Both the position numbers and the translations under genes were made by a program. From an uncultured Allobosea sp. (lineage in GTDB: Bacteria; Pseudomonadota; Alphaproteobacteria; Rhizobiales; Beijerinckiaceae), in NCBI RefSeq assembly GCF_945957345.1, contig NZ_CAMFKW010000010.1, positions 73,231-119,138 on the forward strand: a DNA stretch of 45,908 nucleotides, in the 5' to 3' direction. Position 1 is the stretch's first letter. The number at the start of each line of letters is the position of its first letter. Below are positions 17,511 to 26,351 of this stretch, one piece after another. The notes under the pieces are model-generated. The model was not told the DNA's origin, searched no databases, and saw only the letters and a list, made by a program, of their open reading frames with translations.

Positions 17511-18407
17511 TTGAATCTCAGATTCCTGGAAACCTTCGTCTGGGTCGCGCGGCTGCGCAATTTCTCCCTCGCCGCCGAAAAGCTCTGCACGACGCAGGCC
17601 GCCGTCTCGAACCGGATCGCAACGCTGGAGCGGGAACTGGGCGTGCGCCTGTTCGAGCGCGATCTGCGCACGGTCAGCCTGACTCCGCACGGCCAGCGCG
17701 CGCTGCCGCAGGCCGAGGCGATCATGCGCATGGTCTCCGAGCTGGAGCGCACGATCGCCGATGCCGGCCAGATGCGCGGCACCGTGATGATCGGCGCCAT
17801 CGACTCGATCGTCTACGCCTGGCTGCCGCGCCTGATCGAGCGGGTTAAGGCGACCTATCCGAATGTCGCAATCGACCTCAATGTCGATACCAGCCTCAAC
17901 CTCGCCCGCCAGATCCAGGACGGCCAGATCGATCTCGGCCTGATCATGGGACCGGTGGTGGCGCCCCATATCCGCAATATCGAGCTCTGCGCCTTCGACT
18001 GCGTCTGGATCGGCTCGCCCAGGCTCGCCCTGAAGCCCGGCCGGCTCGCGGTCGCCGATCTCGCCGGTTATCCGGTCTTCGCCTATTCCAAGGGCTCGCA
18101 GCCGCATCAATCGGTCGTGCGGGCGATCGAGCTCGCCGGCGTCGACACCGACACGATCCGCATCTTCAACTCGAATTCGCTGGCGACCATCACCCGGCTG
18201 ATCCGCGACGGCGTTGGCGTGGCGGCACTGCCGCGCGTCGTCGTGCAGGAATTTCTCGACAACGGCGATCTGCACGTCCTCGACGTCGACGCCAGGCTGC
18301 CACCCCTGCATTTCCACGCCGTCTTCAACGACGACCCCGGCAACGCCCTGCCCGCCCTGATCGCCGACATGGCGGCGGAGATCGCGACGGCGCCGGTCGC
18401 AAGATAA
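17511..18407 (+). CDS. LysR-family transcriptional regulator
   Basis: A 298-residue regulator. The winged HTH is at the N-terminus (FSLAAEKLCTTQAAVSNRIATLE, about residues 19-41), and a periplasmic-binding-protein-like effector domain follows with TVMIGAIDSIVYAWLPRLIERV. The start is TTG at 17511 with GGAGAG upstream; the protein then begins two residues before the family's conserved FLETF. Being codirectional with purU and 395 bases ahead of the nitrilase operon, it could regulate either the sarcosine genes or the downstream cluster; nothing in the sequence decides. Confidence 0.92.
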   Translation: MNLRFLETFVWVARLRNFSLAAEKLCTTQAAVSNRIATLERELGVRLFERDLRTVSLTPHGQRALPQAEAIMRMVSELERTIADAGQMRGTVMIGAIDSIVYAWLPRLIERVKATYPNVAIDLNVDTSLNLARQIQDGQIDLGLIMGPVVAPHIRNIELCAFDCVWIGSPRLALKPGRLAVADLAGYPVFAYSKGSQPHQSVVRAIELAGVDTDTIRIFNSNSLATITRLIRDGVGVAALPRVVVQEFLDNGDLHVLDVDARLPPLHFHAVFNDDPGNALPALIADMAAEIATAPVAR

Positions 18408-18515
18408 GCGGAGAACCAAGCAGCGCAGGGGTCGGCTCGTCCAGGCGGAACCTCTCCGTCGTTCCGAGGCTTAGCATCAGCGAAGAACTCGGAAGCCATG
18501 AACACGCCACCTGCC

Positions 18516-18606
18516 GTCATGGTCAGGCTTGTCCCGACCATCCACGTCTTCTTCGATGCAGTGCGGTGTTCAAGACATGGATGCTCGCCACAAGGGCGAG
18601 CATGAC
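18516..18606. repeat. REP-like palindromic repeat, copy 2
   Basis: Same 91-base length and the same paired hairpins as 12458-12548, with a more diverged middle. The outer arms GACCATCCACGTCTT and CAAGACATGGATG add a longer imperfect stem in this copy. It lies after the LysR gene. Confidence 0.8.
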
Positions 18607-18673
18607 GATGATCCAGGGCCAGGCCGTCCCAACTCCCCAGGAGCGCGGGCGCGAACCTCCCGCCGTCATAAGC

Positions 18674-18699
18674 AATTCTTGTTGAGCCGAACAAGAATT
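18674..18699. promoter_or_regulatory. Perfect inverted repeat in the nitrilase operon leader region
   Basis: AATTCTTGTT (18674-18683) and AACAAGAATT (18690-18699) form a perfect 10-base inverted repeat with spacer GAGCCG, 104 bases upstream of the nitrilase start. It is AT-rich in GC-rich surroundings. It may be an operator for the 18.8-29 kb operon or a terminator hairpin for the upstream transcript, but only TTTCGCGTTT follows it. The rest of the 395-base gap holds the repeat at 18516-18606 and GC-rich hairpins with no gene. Confidence 0.45.
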
Positions 18700-18802
18700 T
18701 CGCGTTTGCCGCCGGCGGCGGGGTTTGGTCTCCTCCTCGCCGGCCGGATCGGAGGGCAGCTTTTCCTGCCCGGACCGCCGGCCCCGAGAAGGGGGTGCGC
18801 CG

Positions 18803-19609
18803 TTGAAAGTCTCTCTCATCCAGATGAATTCGCAGGACGACAAGGCTGCGAACCTCAAGACCGCCCGCGCCATGGTCGAGAAGGTGGTTGCCGACGACAA
18901 TCCCGACCTCATCGTCTTGCCGGAATATTACGCCTTTCTCGACGGCAGCCCACAGGCGATGCGCGACAGCGCCGAGACCTTCCCGAACGGCGAGAGCTAT
19001 CGCCTGATGTCGGGCCTCGCCGAGAAGCACGGCGTCACCATCCATGCCGGCAGCGTCTGCGAGCGCGACGGCGACGACTATTTCAATACGACGGTGGTCT
19101 TCGGCCCGGACGGCAAGGAGATCGCCCGCTACCGCAAGATCCATCTCTTCGACGTCGATGCGCCGGGCGGCTCAAGCTATCGCGAGTCCAACATGGTCTC
19201 GCGCGGCAAGGAGATCGCGACCTACCGGGTCGGCGAGGCCACCGTCGGCTGCGCGATCTGCTACGACATCCGCTTCCCCGAGCTGTTCCGCAAGCTGCGC
19301 GATGCCGGCGCCGACGTCATCGTGCTGCCGGCCGCCTTCACCCTGATGACCGGCAAGGACCATTGGGAACTGCTGGCCCGGGCGCGCGCCTGCGAGACCC
19401 AGACCTGGTTCCTCGCCACCGGCCAGACCGGCACCCATGCCCAGGGCAAGAACGCCTGCTACGGCCATTCCATGGTGATCAACCCCTGGGGTCATGTCAC
19501 CGCGCAGGTCTCGGACGGCATCGGCACCACCAGCGGCCGGCTCGATTTCGACTACACCGCCAAGGTCCGTGCCGCGGTGCCCGTCGCCAATCACCACGTC
19601 ATCGCCTGA
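18803..19609 (+). CDS. Carbon-nitrogen hydrolase, Nit/omega-amidase-like
   Basis: A 268-residue nitrilase-superfamily amidase. The catalytic triad is Glu41 (VLPEYY), Lys112 (YRKIHLFD) and Cys153 (GCAICYDIRFPE). The RKIHLFD and ICYDIRFPELFR blocks and HWELLARARA put it in the Nit1/Nit2 branch, which hydrolyses alpha-ketoglutaramate, alpha-ketosuccinamate or deaminated glutathione. The start is TTG at 18803, preceded by AAGGGGG, giving a protein that begins KVSLIQMNSQ as the family does; an earlier ATG at 18725 adds 26 unlike residues. It is the first gene of a long codirectional run with a permease set and hydantoinase genes. Confidence 0.88.
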   Translation: MKVSLIQMNSQDDKAANLKTARAMVEKVVADDNPDLIVLPEYYAFLDGSPQAMRDSAETFPNGESYRLMSGLAEKHGVTIHAGSVCERDGDDYFNTTVVFGPDGKEIARYRKIHLFDVDAPGGSSYRESNMVSRGKEIATYRVGEATVGCAICYDIRFPELFRKLRDAGADVIVLPAAFTLMTGKDHWELLARARACETQTWFLATGQTGTHAQGKNACYGHSMVINPWGHVTAQVSDGIGTTSGRLDFDYTAKVRAAVPVANHHVIA

Positions 19610-19623
19610 ACGGGAAACGCCTG

Positions 19624-20292
19624 ATGTTCATCGTCAACCCGATGCCGGCCCAGATCTCCGGCGACCTCGTCTCCCTGCTGCAGCAATGCGAGGTGGCGAC
19701 CATCGGCCATGTCCTGCATTCCGGCTTCGTCGATCGTGAGATCAGGGCCGTGCTGCCGAGCAAGCGCATCGCCGGCACCGCCGTCACCATCCGCATCCCG
19801 CATGCGGATTCGACAGCGCTGCACTACCTCACAAAGCTGGTGCGGCCGGGCGACATCGTCGTGATCGACCGCTGCGGCGACGACAAGCATGCCTGCTGGG
19901 GCGGCGTCGTCACTCATGCGATGAAGCTCGCAGGCGTCGCGGCCGGCGTCATCGACGGCCCGGCCACCGATTTCTCCGAGATCGTCAAGACCGACATGCC
20001 GATGTGGTGCCGTGGCCCCTCGCCGATCACCACCAAGATCCTCGGTACGGAAGGCGCGATCAACGTGCCCGTCAGCGTCGGCGGCCAGACGATCGAGCCC
20101 GGCGACGCCGTGCTCTGCGACGAGAGCGGCGTCGTCGTGCTGAAGCCGGCAACCGCCGAATCCTACGCGCGCCGCGCCATCCAGATGCAGGAGCAGGAGC
20201 TCGTCCTGCTCGATCGGCTGCGCAAGGGCGAGAAGCTGCCGGATATCTCGGGCGCCACGGCGCTGGTGGAGGGCAAGCTCGCCAAGGCCTGA
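19624..20292 (+). CDS. RraA-like family protein with altered active site
   Basis: A 222-residue RraA-fold protein. GDIVVIDRCGDDKHACWGGVV and AAGVIDGPATDFSEI match the family core. Members include 4-hydroxy-4-methyl-2-oxoglutarate aldolase and oxaloacetate decarboxylase, which use an Arg-Asp pair to bind pyruvate and metal. Here the Arg position is Thr115 next to a retained Asp116, so standard aldolase activity is doubtful. The ATG at 19624 follows GGGAA, 14 bases after the nitrilase stop, so the two are cotranscribed. Function is unknown; do not name it as an RNase E inhibitor or aldolase. Confidence 0.85.
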   Translation: MFIVNPMPAQISGDLVSLLQQCEVATIGHVLHSGFVDREIRAVLPSKRIAGTAVTIRIPHADSTALHYLTKLVRPGDIVVIDRCGDDKHACWGGVVTHAMKLAGVAAGVIDGPATDFSEIVKTDMPMWCRGPSPITTKILGTEGAINVPVSVGGQTIEPGDAVLCDESGVVVLKPATAESYARRAIQMQEQELVLLDRLRKGEKLPDISGATALVEGKLAKA

Positions 20293-20382
20293 GCCTTGCA
20301 CGGCAGGATCGCAGAAGACCATCGCTTGGAGACGGACGGCTCGACCCGTCCGCGGGATCACAACAGAGAGGGGATCAAGCAC

Positions 20383-21429
20383 ATGAAGACATCAGTCAGC
20401 TTCGCCATCGCCGTCGTCTTGGCCGGCCTGTCCGCGCCGGCCGCCTTCGCCCAGCAGCAGACCGTGACGGTGATGGGCTATTCCGGCCTGTTCCAGGAGC
20501 GTTACGCCAAGGCCGTGGTCGAGCCCTTCATGAAGGCCAATCCCGGCATCAAGGTCGAATATTTCCCGATGCCGAACTCGGCCCAGATGCTCGGCAACCT
20601 GCGCGCCCAGAAGGCGGCGCCCCAGGCCGACGTCGTCATCATGGACGTTTCGGTCTCGAAGGCTGCGACCGACGAGAAGCTGCTGACCAAGATCGACGAG
20701 AAGAACGTCCCCAACGTCGCCGACCTCTATCCCAACGCCCGCATCCCCGACGTCGACGGCGTCGGCGTGACCTTCGACAATCTCGTCATGCTCTATAACG
20801 GCGAGGCGGTGAAGGACGCGCCGAAGAGCTGGATGGACCTCGCCAAGCCCGAGTTCAAGGGCAAGGTCGCGATCCCCGGCATGCCCGACATCCAGGGCCT
20901 CTCGCTCGTGCTGATCATGGACAAGGCGCGCGGCGGCACCGACTATCTCAAGAGCGTCGAGAAGGGCATCGCCGCGCTCGGCGAGATCGCCCCGAACGTG
21001 CAGACGTGGGAGCCGAAGCCCGAGGTCTATCCGGTGATCATCTCCGGTCAGGCCGTGATCGGCGCCGGCTGGAACGCCCGCGCCCAGGTCAATGCCGACG
21101 CCTCGGGCGGCAAGCTCAAGGCCGTGCTGCCGGAGGAAGGCAGCGTCTTCCAGATCAACACGATCAGCCTCGTCGCCAACGGCCCGGGCAAGGATGCCGG
21201 TGCCAAATTCGCCAATTACGCGCTCTCGGCCGAGGCCCAGAAGGCCTTCACCGAAAGCATGTTCTACGCCCCCACCAACGCCAAGGCCCAGATCTCGGAT
21301 GCCGCCATCGCCCGCACCGCGGTCAAGTCGATGAACAAGGTCATCCCGGTCGACTGGATCGCGCTCGCCAAGGTCCGCGACCCGATCATGGAGCAGTGGC
21401 GCCGCAAGGTGATCCCGCTGAGCCGCTGA
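20383..21429 (+). CDS. ABC importer substrate-binding protein, PotD-like
   Basis: A 348-residue binding protein with a classical signal peptide (MKTSVSFAIAVVLAGLSAPAAFA) and the PotD/PotF-like order VTVMGYSGLFQERYAKAVVEPF then QADVVIMDVSVSKAATDEKL. It begins at 20383 with GAGAGGGG upstream. It is followed by an ATPase and two permeases, a full PotABCD-type set used for polyamines, but also for opines, amides and amino-acid derivatives. The neighbours (amidase, hydantoinase) suggest a nitrogen-rich ligand other than spermidine; the ligand is not deducible here. Confidence 0.9.
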   Translation: MKTSVSFAIAVVLAGLSAPAAFAQQQTVTVMGYSGLFQERYAKAVVEPFMKANPGIKVEYFPMPNSAQMLGNLRAQKAAPQADVVIMDVSVSKAATDEKLLTKIDEKNVPNVADLYPNARIPDVDGVGVTFDNLVMLYNGEAVKDAPKSWMDLAKPEFKGKVAIPGMPDIQGLSLVLIMDKARGGTDYLKSVEKGIAALGEIAPNVQTWEPKPEVYPVIISGQAVIGAGWNARAQVNADASGGKLKAVLPEEGSVFQINTISLVANGPGKDAGAKFANYALSAEAQKAFTESMFYAPTNAKAQISDAAIARTAVKSMNKVIPVDWIALAKVRDPIMEQWRRKVIPLSR

Positions 21430-21451
21430 TCATCTTTCGGGACCAGGAACG

Positions 21452-22495
21452 ATGAGCGAGCAGGGCTTCCTCTCCATTCGCGGGCTGACCAAGCGCTACG
21501 CCGCCTTCACGGCCGTCGAGGACCTCGACCTCGACGTGCCCAGGGGAGAGCTCGTCGCCTTCCTCGGCCCCTCCGGCTGCGGCAAGACCACCTCGCTGCG
21601 CATGATCGCCGGCCTGGTGCCGGCGACCTCGGGCCGCATCGTCGTCGACGGCAAGGACCTGACAGAGGTCCCGACCCATCGCCGCGACATGGGCCTGGTC
21701 TTCCAGAGCTACGCGCTCTTCCCGCATATGAGCATCGCCAGGAACGTCGCCTTCGGCCTGGAGATGCGCAAGGTCCCGAAGGACGAGATCGCCCGGCGGG
21801 TGAAGGAAGCGATCGCGCTCGTCCATCTCACCGGCAAGGAGGAGCATCGTCCAACGCAGCTCTCCGGCGGCCAGCAACAGCGCGTGGCGCTTGCGCGTGC
21901 GCTGGTGGTCAGGCCCTCGATCCTGCTGCTCGACGAGCCGCTCTCCAATCTCGACGCCAAGCTGCGCGACGAGATGCGCAACGAGATCCGCGAGATCCAG
22001 CAGCGCCTCGGCATCACCGCGATCTTCGTCACCCATGACCAGGGCGAGGCCCTGACCATGTGCGACAAGGTCGTGGTCATGAACCAGGGCCGGCTTGAGC
22101 AGCTCGGCACGCCGGTCGATCTCTACGAGCGGCCGCGCACCGCCTTCGTCGCGAGCTTCGTCGGACGCACCAACCGGCTCGCCTCCGTGGCGAAGGACGG
22201 CTCCGTGGAGATCGCCGGCCAGCGCATCGCCGCCCCTGCCGGCCTCTCCGGCCCGGTCGAGGTCATGATCCGGCCGCACCGCATCGCCTTCGCCCCTGCG
22301 GGAGAAGGCGTTCCCGGCACAATCGCGAAAGCGGTCTTCGCCGGCGACATCCTGCAATACGATGTCGAGGTCGCCGGCCAGATCCTCTCGGTCGAGCTCG
22401 CCACGCGCGGCGGCGAGACGGTGCTCTCGCCCGGCACCGCGGTCGGCCTGTCCTGGCGCCCGCAGGACGTCTTCGTCTACGGGGCGGCGGCATGA
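21452..22495 (+). CDS. ABC importer ATP-binding protein, PotA-like
   Basis: A 347-residue ATPase. Walker A is GPSGCGKTTSLR, signature LSGGQQQRVALARAL, Walker B ILLLDEPLSNLDAKL and switch His FVTHDQGEAL. A C-terminal TOBE domain extends from about residue 250. Spaced 22 bases after the binding protein, and its stop overlaps the next permease start (ATGA at 22492-22495). Confidence 0.94.
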   Translation: MSEQGFLSIRGLTKRYAAFTAVEDLDLDVPRGELVAFLGPSGCGKTTSLRMIAGLVPATSGRIVVDGKDLTEVPTHRRDMGLVFQSYALFPHMSIARNVAFGLEMRKVPKDEIARRVKEAIALVHLTGKEEHRPTQLSGGQQQRVALARALVVRPSILLLDEPLSNLDAKLRDEMRNEIREIQQRLGITAIFVTHDQGEALTMCDKVVVMNQGRLEQLGTPVDLYERPRTAFVASFVGRTNRLASVAKDGSVEIAGQRIAAPAGLSGPVEVMIRPHRIAFAPAGEGVPGTIAKAVFAGDILQYDVEVAGQILSVELATRGGETVLSPGTAVGLSWRPQDVFVYGAAA

Positions 22496-23376
22496 GCGCC
22501 GGAGCCGCCATCGCCCTGCCGGCGCCGGCCCCGCGCGAGCGGGGGAGAGGCGTCGCTCCGATCGTAGCACTGCTGGCGCCGATCGCGCTGATCAACGCCG
22601 TCGGCTTCCTCGCGCCGGTCCTGAACCTCGCCCGGATGTCCTTCTACGAGGTCGAGCCGACCGGCGCGATGCGCGAGGTCTACACGCTCGCGACCTGGGC
22701 CAAGGTGTTTTCGGACGGCTATTATGCCGGGCTGATCTTCGACAGCATCACGGTCAGCCTGGGTATCACCCTGCTGACCCTGCTCTGCTCCTATCCGATC
22801 GCGCTCTACCTGCATCGCTCCAGCGGCACCTGGCGCACGATTCTGCTCGTGCTGGTGATCTCGCCGCTGCTGACCTCGGCGGTGGTGCGTACCTATGGCT
22901 GGATCGCGATCCTCGCCGAGAACGGCCTCGTCAACAACGCGCTCGCCACGCTCGGCCTCGCCAAGCTCAAGCTGATGTTCAACGCCACCGGCGTCACCAT
23001 CGGCCTCACCGAAATCCTGATGCCCTACATGATCCTGGCGTTGCTCGCCGGCTTCGGGCGGCTCGACCCGCGCGTCGAGGAAGCGGCCGCGACGCTGGGC
23101 GCCCCGCCTTTCACCATCTTCCGCCGCATCATCCTGCCGCTGACCCTGCCCGGCATCGCGCTCGGCTGCCTGCTCTGCTTCGTGCTGGCGGTGTCGTCCT
23201 TCATCACGCCGAAGCTGCTCGGCGGCGGGCGCGTCTTCCTGCTCGCGACCGAGATCTACGACGAGGCCATCGTGACGCTGAACTGGCCGCTGGCGGCCAC
23301 GCTCTCGATCCTCGTGCTGATCATCTTCGGCGGCGCGCTGATGCTCTACAGCCGCGCCCTGCGCGCCATTCTGTGA
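22492..23376 (+). CDS. ABC importer permease, PotB-like
   Basis: A 294-residue inner-membrane permease with about six segments and the EAA loop EEAAATLGAPPFTIFRRIILP near residue 195-215. It pairs with the next permease to form the channel. Translationally coupled to the ATPase by a four-base overlap. Confidence 0.93.
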   Translation: MSAGAAIALPAPAPRERGRGVAPIVALLAPIALINAVGFLAPVLNLARMSFYEVEPTGAMREVYTLATWAKVFSDGYYAGLIFDSITVSLGITLLTLLCSYPIALYLHRSSGTWRTILLVLVISPLLTSAVVRTYGWIAILAENGLVNNALATLGLAKLKLMFNATGVTIGLTEILMPYMILALLAGFGRLDPRVEEAAATLGAPPFTIFRRIILPLTLPGIALGCLLCFVLAVSSFITPKLLGGGRVFLLATEIYDEAIVTLNWPLAATLSILVLIIFGGALMLYSRALRAIL

Positions 23377-23388
23377 GGGAGGTCGACC

Positions 23389-24183
23389 ATGGATGAACGT
23401 CCCGCTTCCCTGCCGCTCAAGCTTGGCGCGCTGGTGATGTTCGCCTTCCTGCTCGCGCCGCTGATCGTCGTCGTGCCGATCTCCTTCTCCGGCGACGCCT
23501 ACATGATGTTCCCGCCATCGAGCTGGAGTACCAAGTGGTATCCGGCGATCTTCGCCGACGGCAAGATGGCGGCCGCGTTCTGGACGAGCCTCGTGCTCGC
23601 CACGGTCGTCACCGTGCTCAGCCTCGCCATCGCGCTGCCGGCAGCCTTTGCACTGGTCCGGCTCAAGCCGCCCGGCGCCGAGGCCTTGTCGAGCTTCTTC
23701 ACCGCGCCGCTCCTGCTGCCGACCATCGTTCTCGGCCTCGCCATCCTCATCGTCTTCGCCAGGCTCGGCCTGCTCGCGACCTTCCCGGGCCTGGTCGCCG
23801 CCCATCTCGTGGTGACGCTGCCCTATGCGCTCAGGGTTCTGGCGACGGCACTCTCCACCTTGCCGATCGCGGTCGAGGAGGCGGCGGCGACGCTCGGCGC
23901 CTCGCCCTTCACCGTCTTCCGCCGCATCACCCTGCCGATGATGAAGTCAGGGCTGGTCGGCACCACGGCGCTGTGTTTCCTCGTCTCCTTCGACGAGGTC
24001 GTGCTCTCGCTCTTCATGACCGGCCCGCGCATTCAGACCCTGCCGGTCGCGATGTACCACCATGTCGAGCAGCAGGCCGATCCGCTCGTCGCGGCGCTCT
24101 CGGTCTTGCTCGTCGCCCTCACCCTCATCGTCGTTCTGGTGGTGGACCGGACCTCCGGCCTCGCCAAAACCTTCGTCAAGTAA
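23389..24183 (+). CDS. ABC importer permease, PotC-like
   Basis: A 264-residue permease with about six membrane segments and EAA loop EEAAATLGASPFTVFRRITLP at about 163-183. It starts at 23389 with a strong ribosome site (GAGGGAGG) and completes the transporter. A 108-base gap with a hairpin separates it from hyuA. Confidence 0.93.
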   Translation: MDERPASLPLKLGALVMFAFLLAPLIVVVPISFSGDAYMMFPPSSWSTKWYPAIFADGKMAAAFWTSLVLATVVTVLSLAIALPAAFALVRLKPPGAEALSSFFTAPLLLPTIVLGLAILIVFARLGLLATFPGLVAAHLVVTLPYALRVLATALSTLPIAVEEAAATLGASPFTVFRRITLPMMKSGLVGTTALCFLVSFDEVVLSLFMTGPRIQTLPVAMYHHVEQQADPLVAALSVLLVALTLIVVLVVDRTSGLAKTFVK

Positions 24184-24250
24184 CGCCATGCCCGCAGCCA
24201 TACCGAGCGCGCGCTAGCTCGACCGGACACCGCTTTCGAACCAACCTGAC

Positions 24251-24273
24251 CCGCTCGCGAACCACGCGAGCGG
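24251..24273 (+). promoter_or_regulatory. Intra-operon hairpin before hyuA
   Basis: CCGCTCGCG (24251-24259) and CGCGAGCGG (24265-24273) form a perfect 9-base stem with loop AACCA, ending 8 bases before the hyuA ribosome site GGAG. It lacks a U-run, so a role in mRNA processing or limiting hyuA translation is more likely than termination. Confidence 0.4.
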
Positions 24274-24291
24274 GAACCCTGGAGCTTTGCC

Positions 24292-26340
24292 TTGGAACCC
24301 GACATCCGCATCGCCGTCGACATCGGCGGCACCTTCACCGATATCGAGATCCTCGATGCCAATTCCGGCGCGATCCATCAGATCAAGACGCCGAGCACGC
24401 CCGCCGACCCCTCCATCGGCCTGCTCACCGGCATCAAGCAGGCTTCCGAGCGCTTCGGTTTCCCGCTTGAGGCGGTGCAATACCTCCTGCACGGCACCAC
24501 GATCGCGACCAATGCCGTGTTGGAGCGCAAGCTGCCGCTCGGTGCCGTCGTCACCACCGCCGGCTTCGAGGACGTGATGCAGATCGGCCGCCATGGCCGC
24601 AGCGACGTCTATGCGATCACACTCGCCCAGCCGCAGCCTCTGGTGGCGCGCCGGCTCTGCTTCGGCGTGACCGAGCGCGTCAATGCGGCCGGCGAGATCG
24701 CGGTGCCCCTCGACGAGGAGGGGGTCAGACGCGTCGCGACGGAGCTCGCCGAGGCCGGCGTGAAGTCGGTCGCCATCTGCCTGCTGCACGCATATGCCAA
24801 CCCGGCGCATGAGCAGCGCGTCGGTGCGATCCTCGCCGAGCTGCTGCCGGACGCCGCGATCACGCTCGCCTCCGACATCTCGCCCGAGATCCGCGAATAC
24901 GAGCGCATGTCGACGACCGCGCTCAACGCCATGCTGGTCCCGATCGTCCAGCGCTACACCGACAGGCTCGCGGGGCGGCTGAAGGACGAATTGCCCGAAG
25001 CGCAGGTCTACCTGGTGCAGTCGAATGGCGGCGTCTCCGGCCTCGCCAAGGCCGGCCGCGAACCGGCACGCCTCCTGCTCTCCGGCCCAAGCGGCGGGGC
25101 TGCGGCGGCCAAGCGCCTCGCGGCCGAGCTCGGCGAAGCCAATCTCGTCGCCGTCGACATGGGCGGCACCTCCTTCGACATCTCGGTCGTCCATGAGGGC
25201 GAGGTCGCGATGGTCAACGAGGGCGAGGTCGACGGGCTGCCCGTGCGCCTGCCGATGATCGAGATGCGCACCATCGGCGCGGGCGGCGGCTCGATCGCCT
25301 GGGTCGACGAGGGCGGGCGCCTGCGCATCGGCCCGCATTCGGCCGGCGCCGATCCCGGCCCCGCCTGCTACGGCAAGGGCGGCACGCAGTTCACCGTCAC
25401 CGATGCCAATCTCGTGCTCGGCCGGCTCGACGGCGAGAGCTTCATGGGGGGCGCCATGCCGCTCGACCGCGAAGCCGCCCGCAAGGCGGCCGAGCCGATC
25501 GCCGCGAAGCTCGGCCTCTCCGTCGACCAGGTCGCTGCCGGCGTGATCGACGTCGCCAATTCGGCGCTCGCCACCGCGACGCGGCTCTCGCTCTTCGAGA
25601 AGGGCATGGACCCCGAGGATTTCGCCCTGCTCTCTTTCGGCGGCGCCGGCGGCGTCCATGCCTGCGAGGTCGCCGACGAGCTCGGCATTCGCCGCGTCGT
25701 CTTCCCGGCCCATGCCTCGACGCTCTCGGCCTGGGGCATCCTCTGGTCCGACATCGCCCACGACCTCAGCGCGACGCAGATCGGCCTGCTCGACGCGATG
25801 GCGCCCGCGCTGGCCGAGACCGGCAAGCGCCTCGTCGCCGAGGCCAGGACCCTGCTCGCCGAGGACGGCGTGCCGGAAGCAGCCCAGCGCTTCGAATGGG
25901 CGCTCGACCTGCGCTATGCCGGCCAAGCCTTCGACCTGCGCGTCCCTCTCGAAGGCGCCGATTTCTCGGCCTCGGGGGTGGCGAAGGCGACGGCGGCCTT
26001 CCACGCCCTACACCGCCAGCGCTTCTCCTATGACGAGCCCTCCGTGCCGGTCGAGGTGGTGGCGCTCAGGCTCAAGGCGGTCGGCGGCCTCGCCAAGCCG
26101 GTGCCGGCCCATTCGGAAGCGACGGAAGCCGGGCATTCCGCGCAGCAGCGGCCCGTCCATGGCCGCAGCGGCTTCGTGCCGACCCCGGTGCTGGCACGCG
26201 AAGCGGTCAGTGCGAGCAAGCCGGTCGCCGGGCCCGCCATCGTCGAGGAAGCCTACACCTCCATCTATCTGCCGGCCGGCTGGACGATCCTGACGCATGC
26301 CTCGGGCGCGCTGATCGCCGACCGCCTCGCCAGCCATTGA
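24292..26340 (+). CDS. Hydantoinase/oxoprolinase family protein, subunit A
   Basis: A 682-residue HyuA-type subunit of ATP-dependent cyclic amide hydrolases. The N-terminal domain opens with AVDIGGTFTDIEILD, and HGTTIATNAVLERK follows; the ASKHA-type ATPase core has VAVDMGGTSFDISVV near residue 285 and IGAGGGSIAWVD. Relatives hydrolyse hydantoins, N-methylhydantoin or 5-oxoproline, or carboxylate acetone; sequence by eye cannot choose. It starts with TTG at 24292 after GGAG. It pairs with HyuB immediately downstream. Confidence 0.93.
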   Translation: MEPDIRIAVDIGGTFTDIEILDANSGAIHQIKTPSTPADPSIGLLTGIKQASERFGFPLEAVQYLLHGTTIATNAVLERKLPLGAVVTTAGFEDVMQIGRHGRSDVYAITLAQPQPLVARRLCFGVTERVNAAGEIAVPLDEEGVRRVATELAEAGVKSVAICLLHAYANPAHEQRVGAILAELLPDAAITLASDISPEIREYERMSTTALNAMLVPIVQRYTDRLAGRLKDELPEAQVYLVQSNGGVSGLAKAGREPARLLLSGPSGGAAAAKRLAAELGEANLVAVDMGGTSFDISVVHEGEVAMVNEGEVDGLPVRLPMIEMRTIGAGGGSIAWVDEGGRLRIGPHSAGADPGPACYGKGGTQFTVTDANLVLGRLDGESFMGGAMPLDREAARKAAEPIAAKLGLSVDQVAAGVIDVANSALATATRLSLFEKGMDPEDFALLSFGGAGGVHACEVADELGIRRVVFPAHASTLSAWGILWSDIAHDLSATQIGLLDAMAPALAETGKRLVAEARTLLAEDGVPEAAQRFEWALDLRYAGQAFDLRVPLEGADFSASGVAKATAAFHALHRQRFSYDEPSVPVEVVALRLKAVGGLAKPVPAHSEATEAGHSAQQRPVHGRSGFVPTPVLAREAVSASKPVAGPAIVEEAYTSIYLPAGWTILTHASGALIADRLASH

Positions 26341-26351
26341 GGGACACAGCC

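Noticed and set aside
18529..19623. Long N-terminal extension of the RraA-like protein
   Set aside because: It is an arginine-rich alternate frame of the nitrilase gene; the real start at 19624 follows a ribosome site and gives normal length.
24214..26004. A 596-residue minus-strand frame
   Set aside because: Antisense to hyuA and compositionally typical of a mirrored reading frame.
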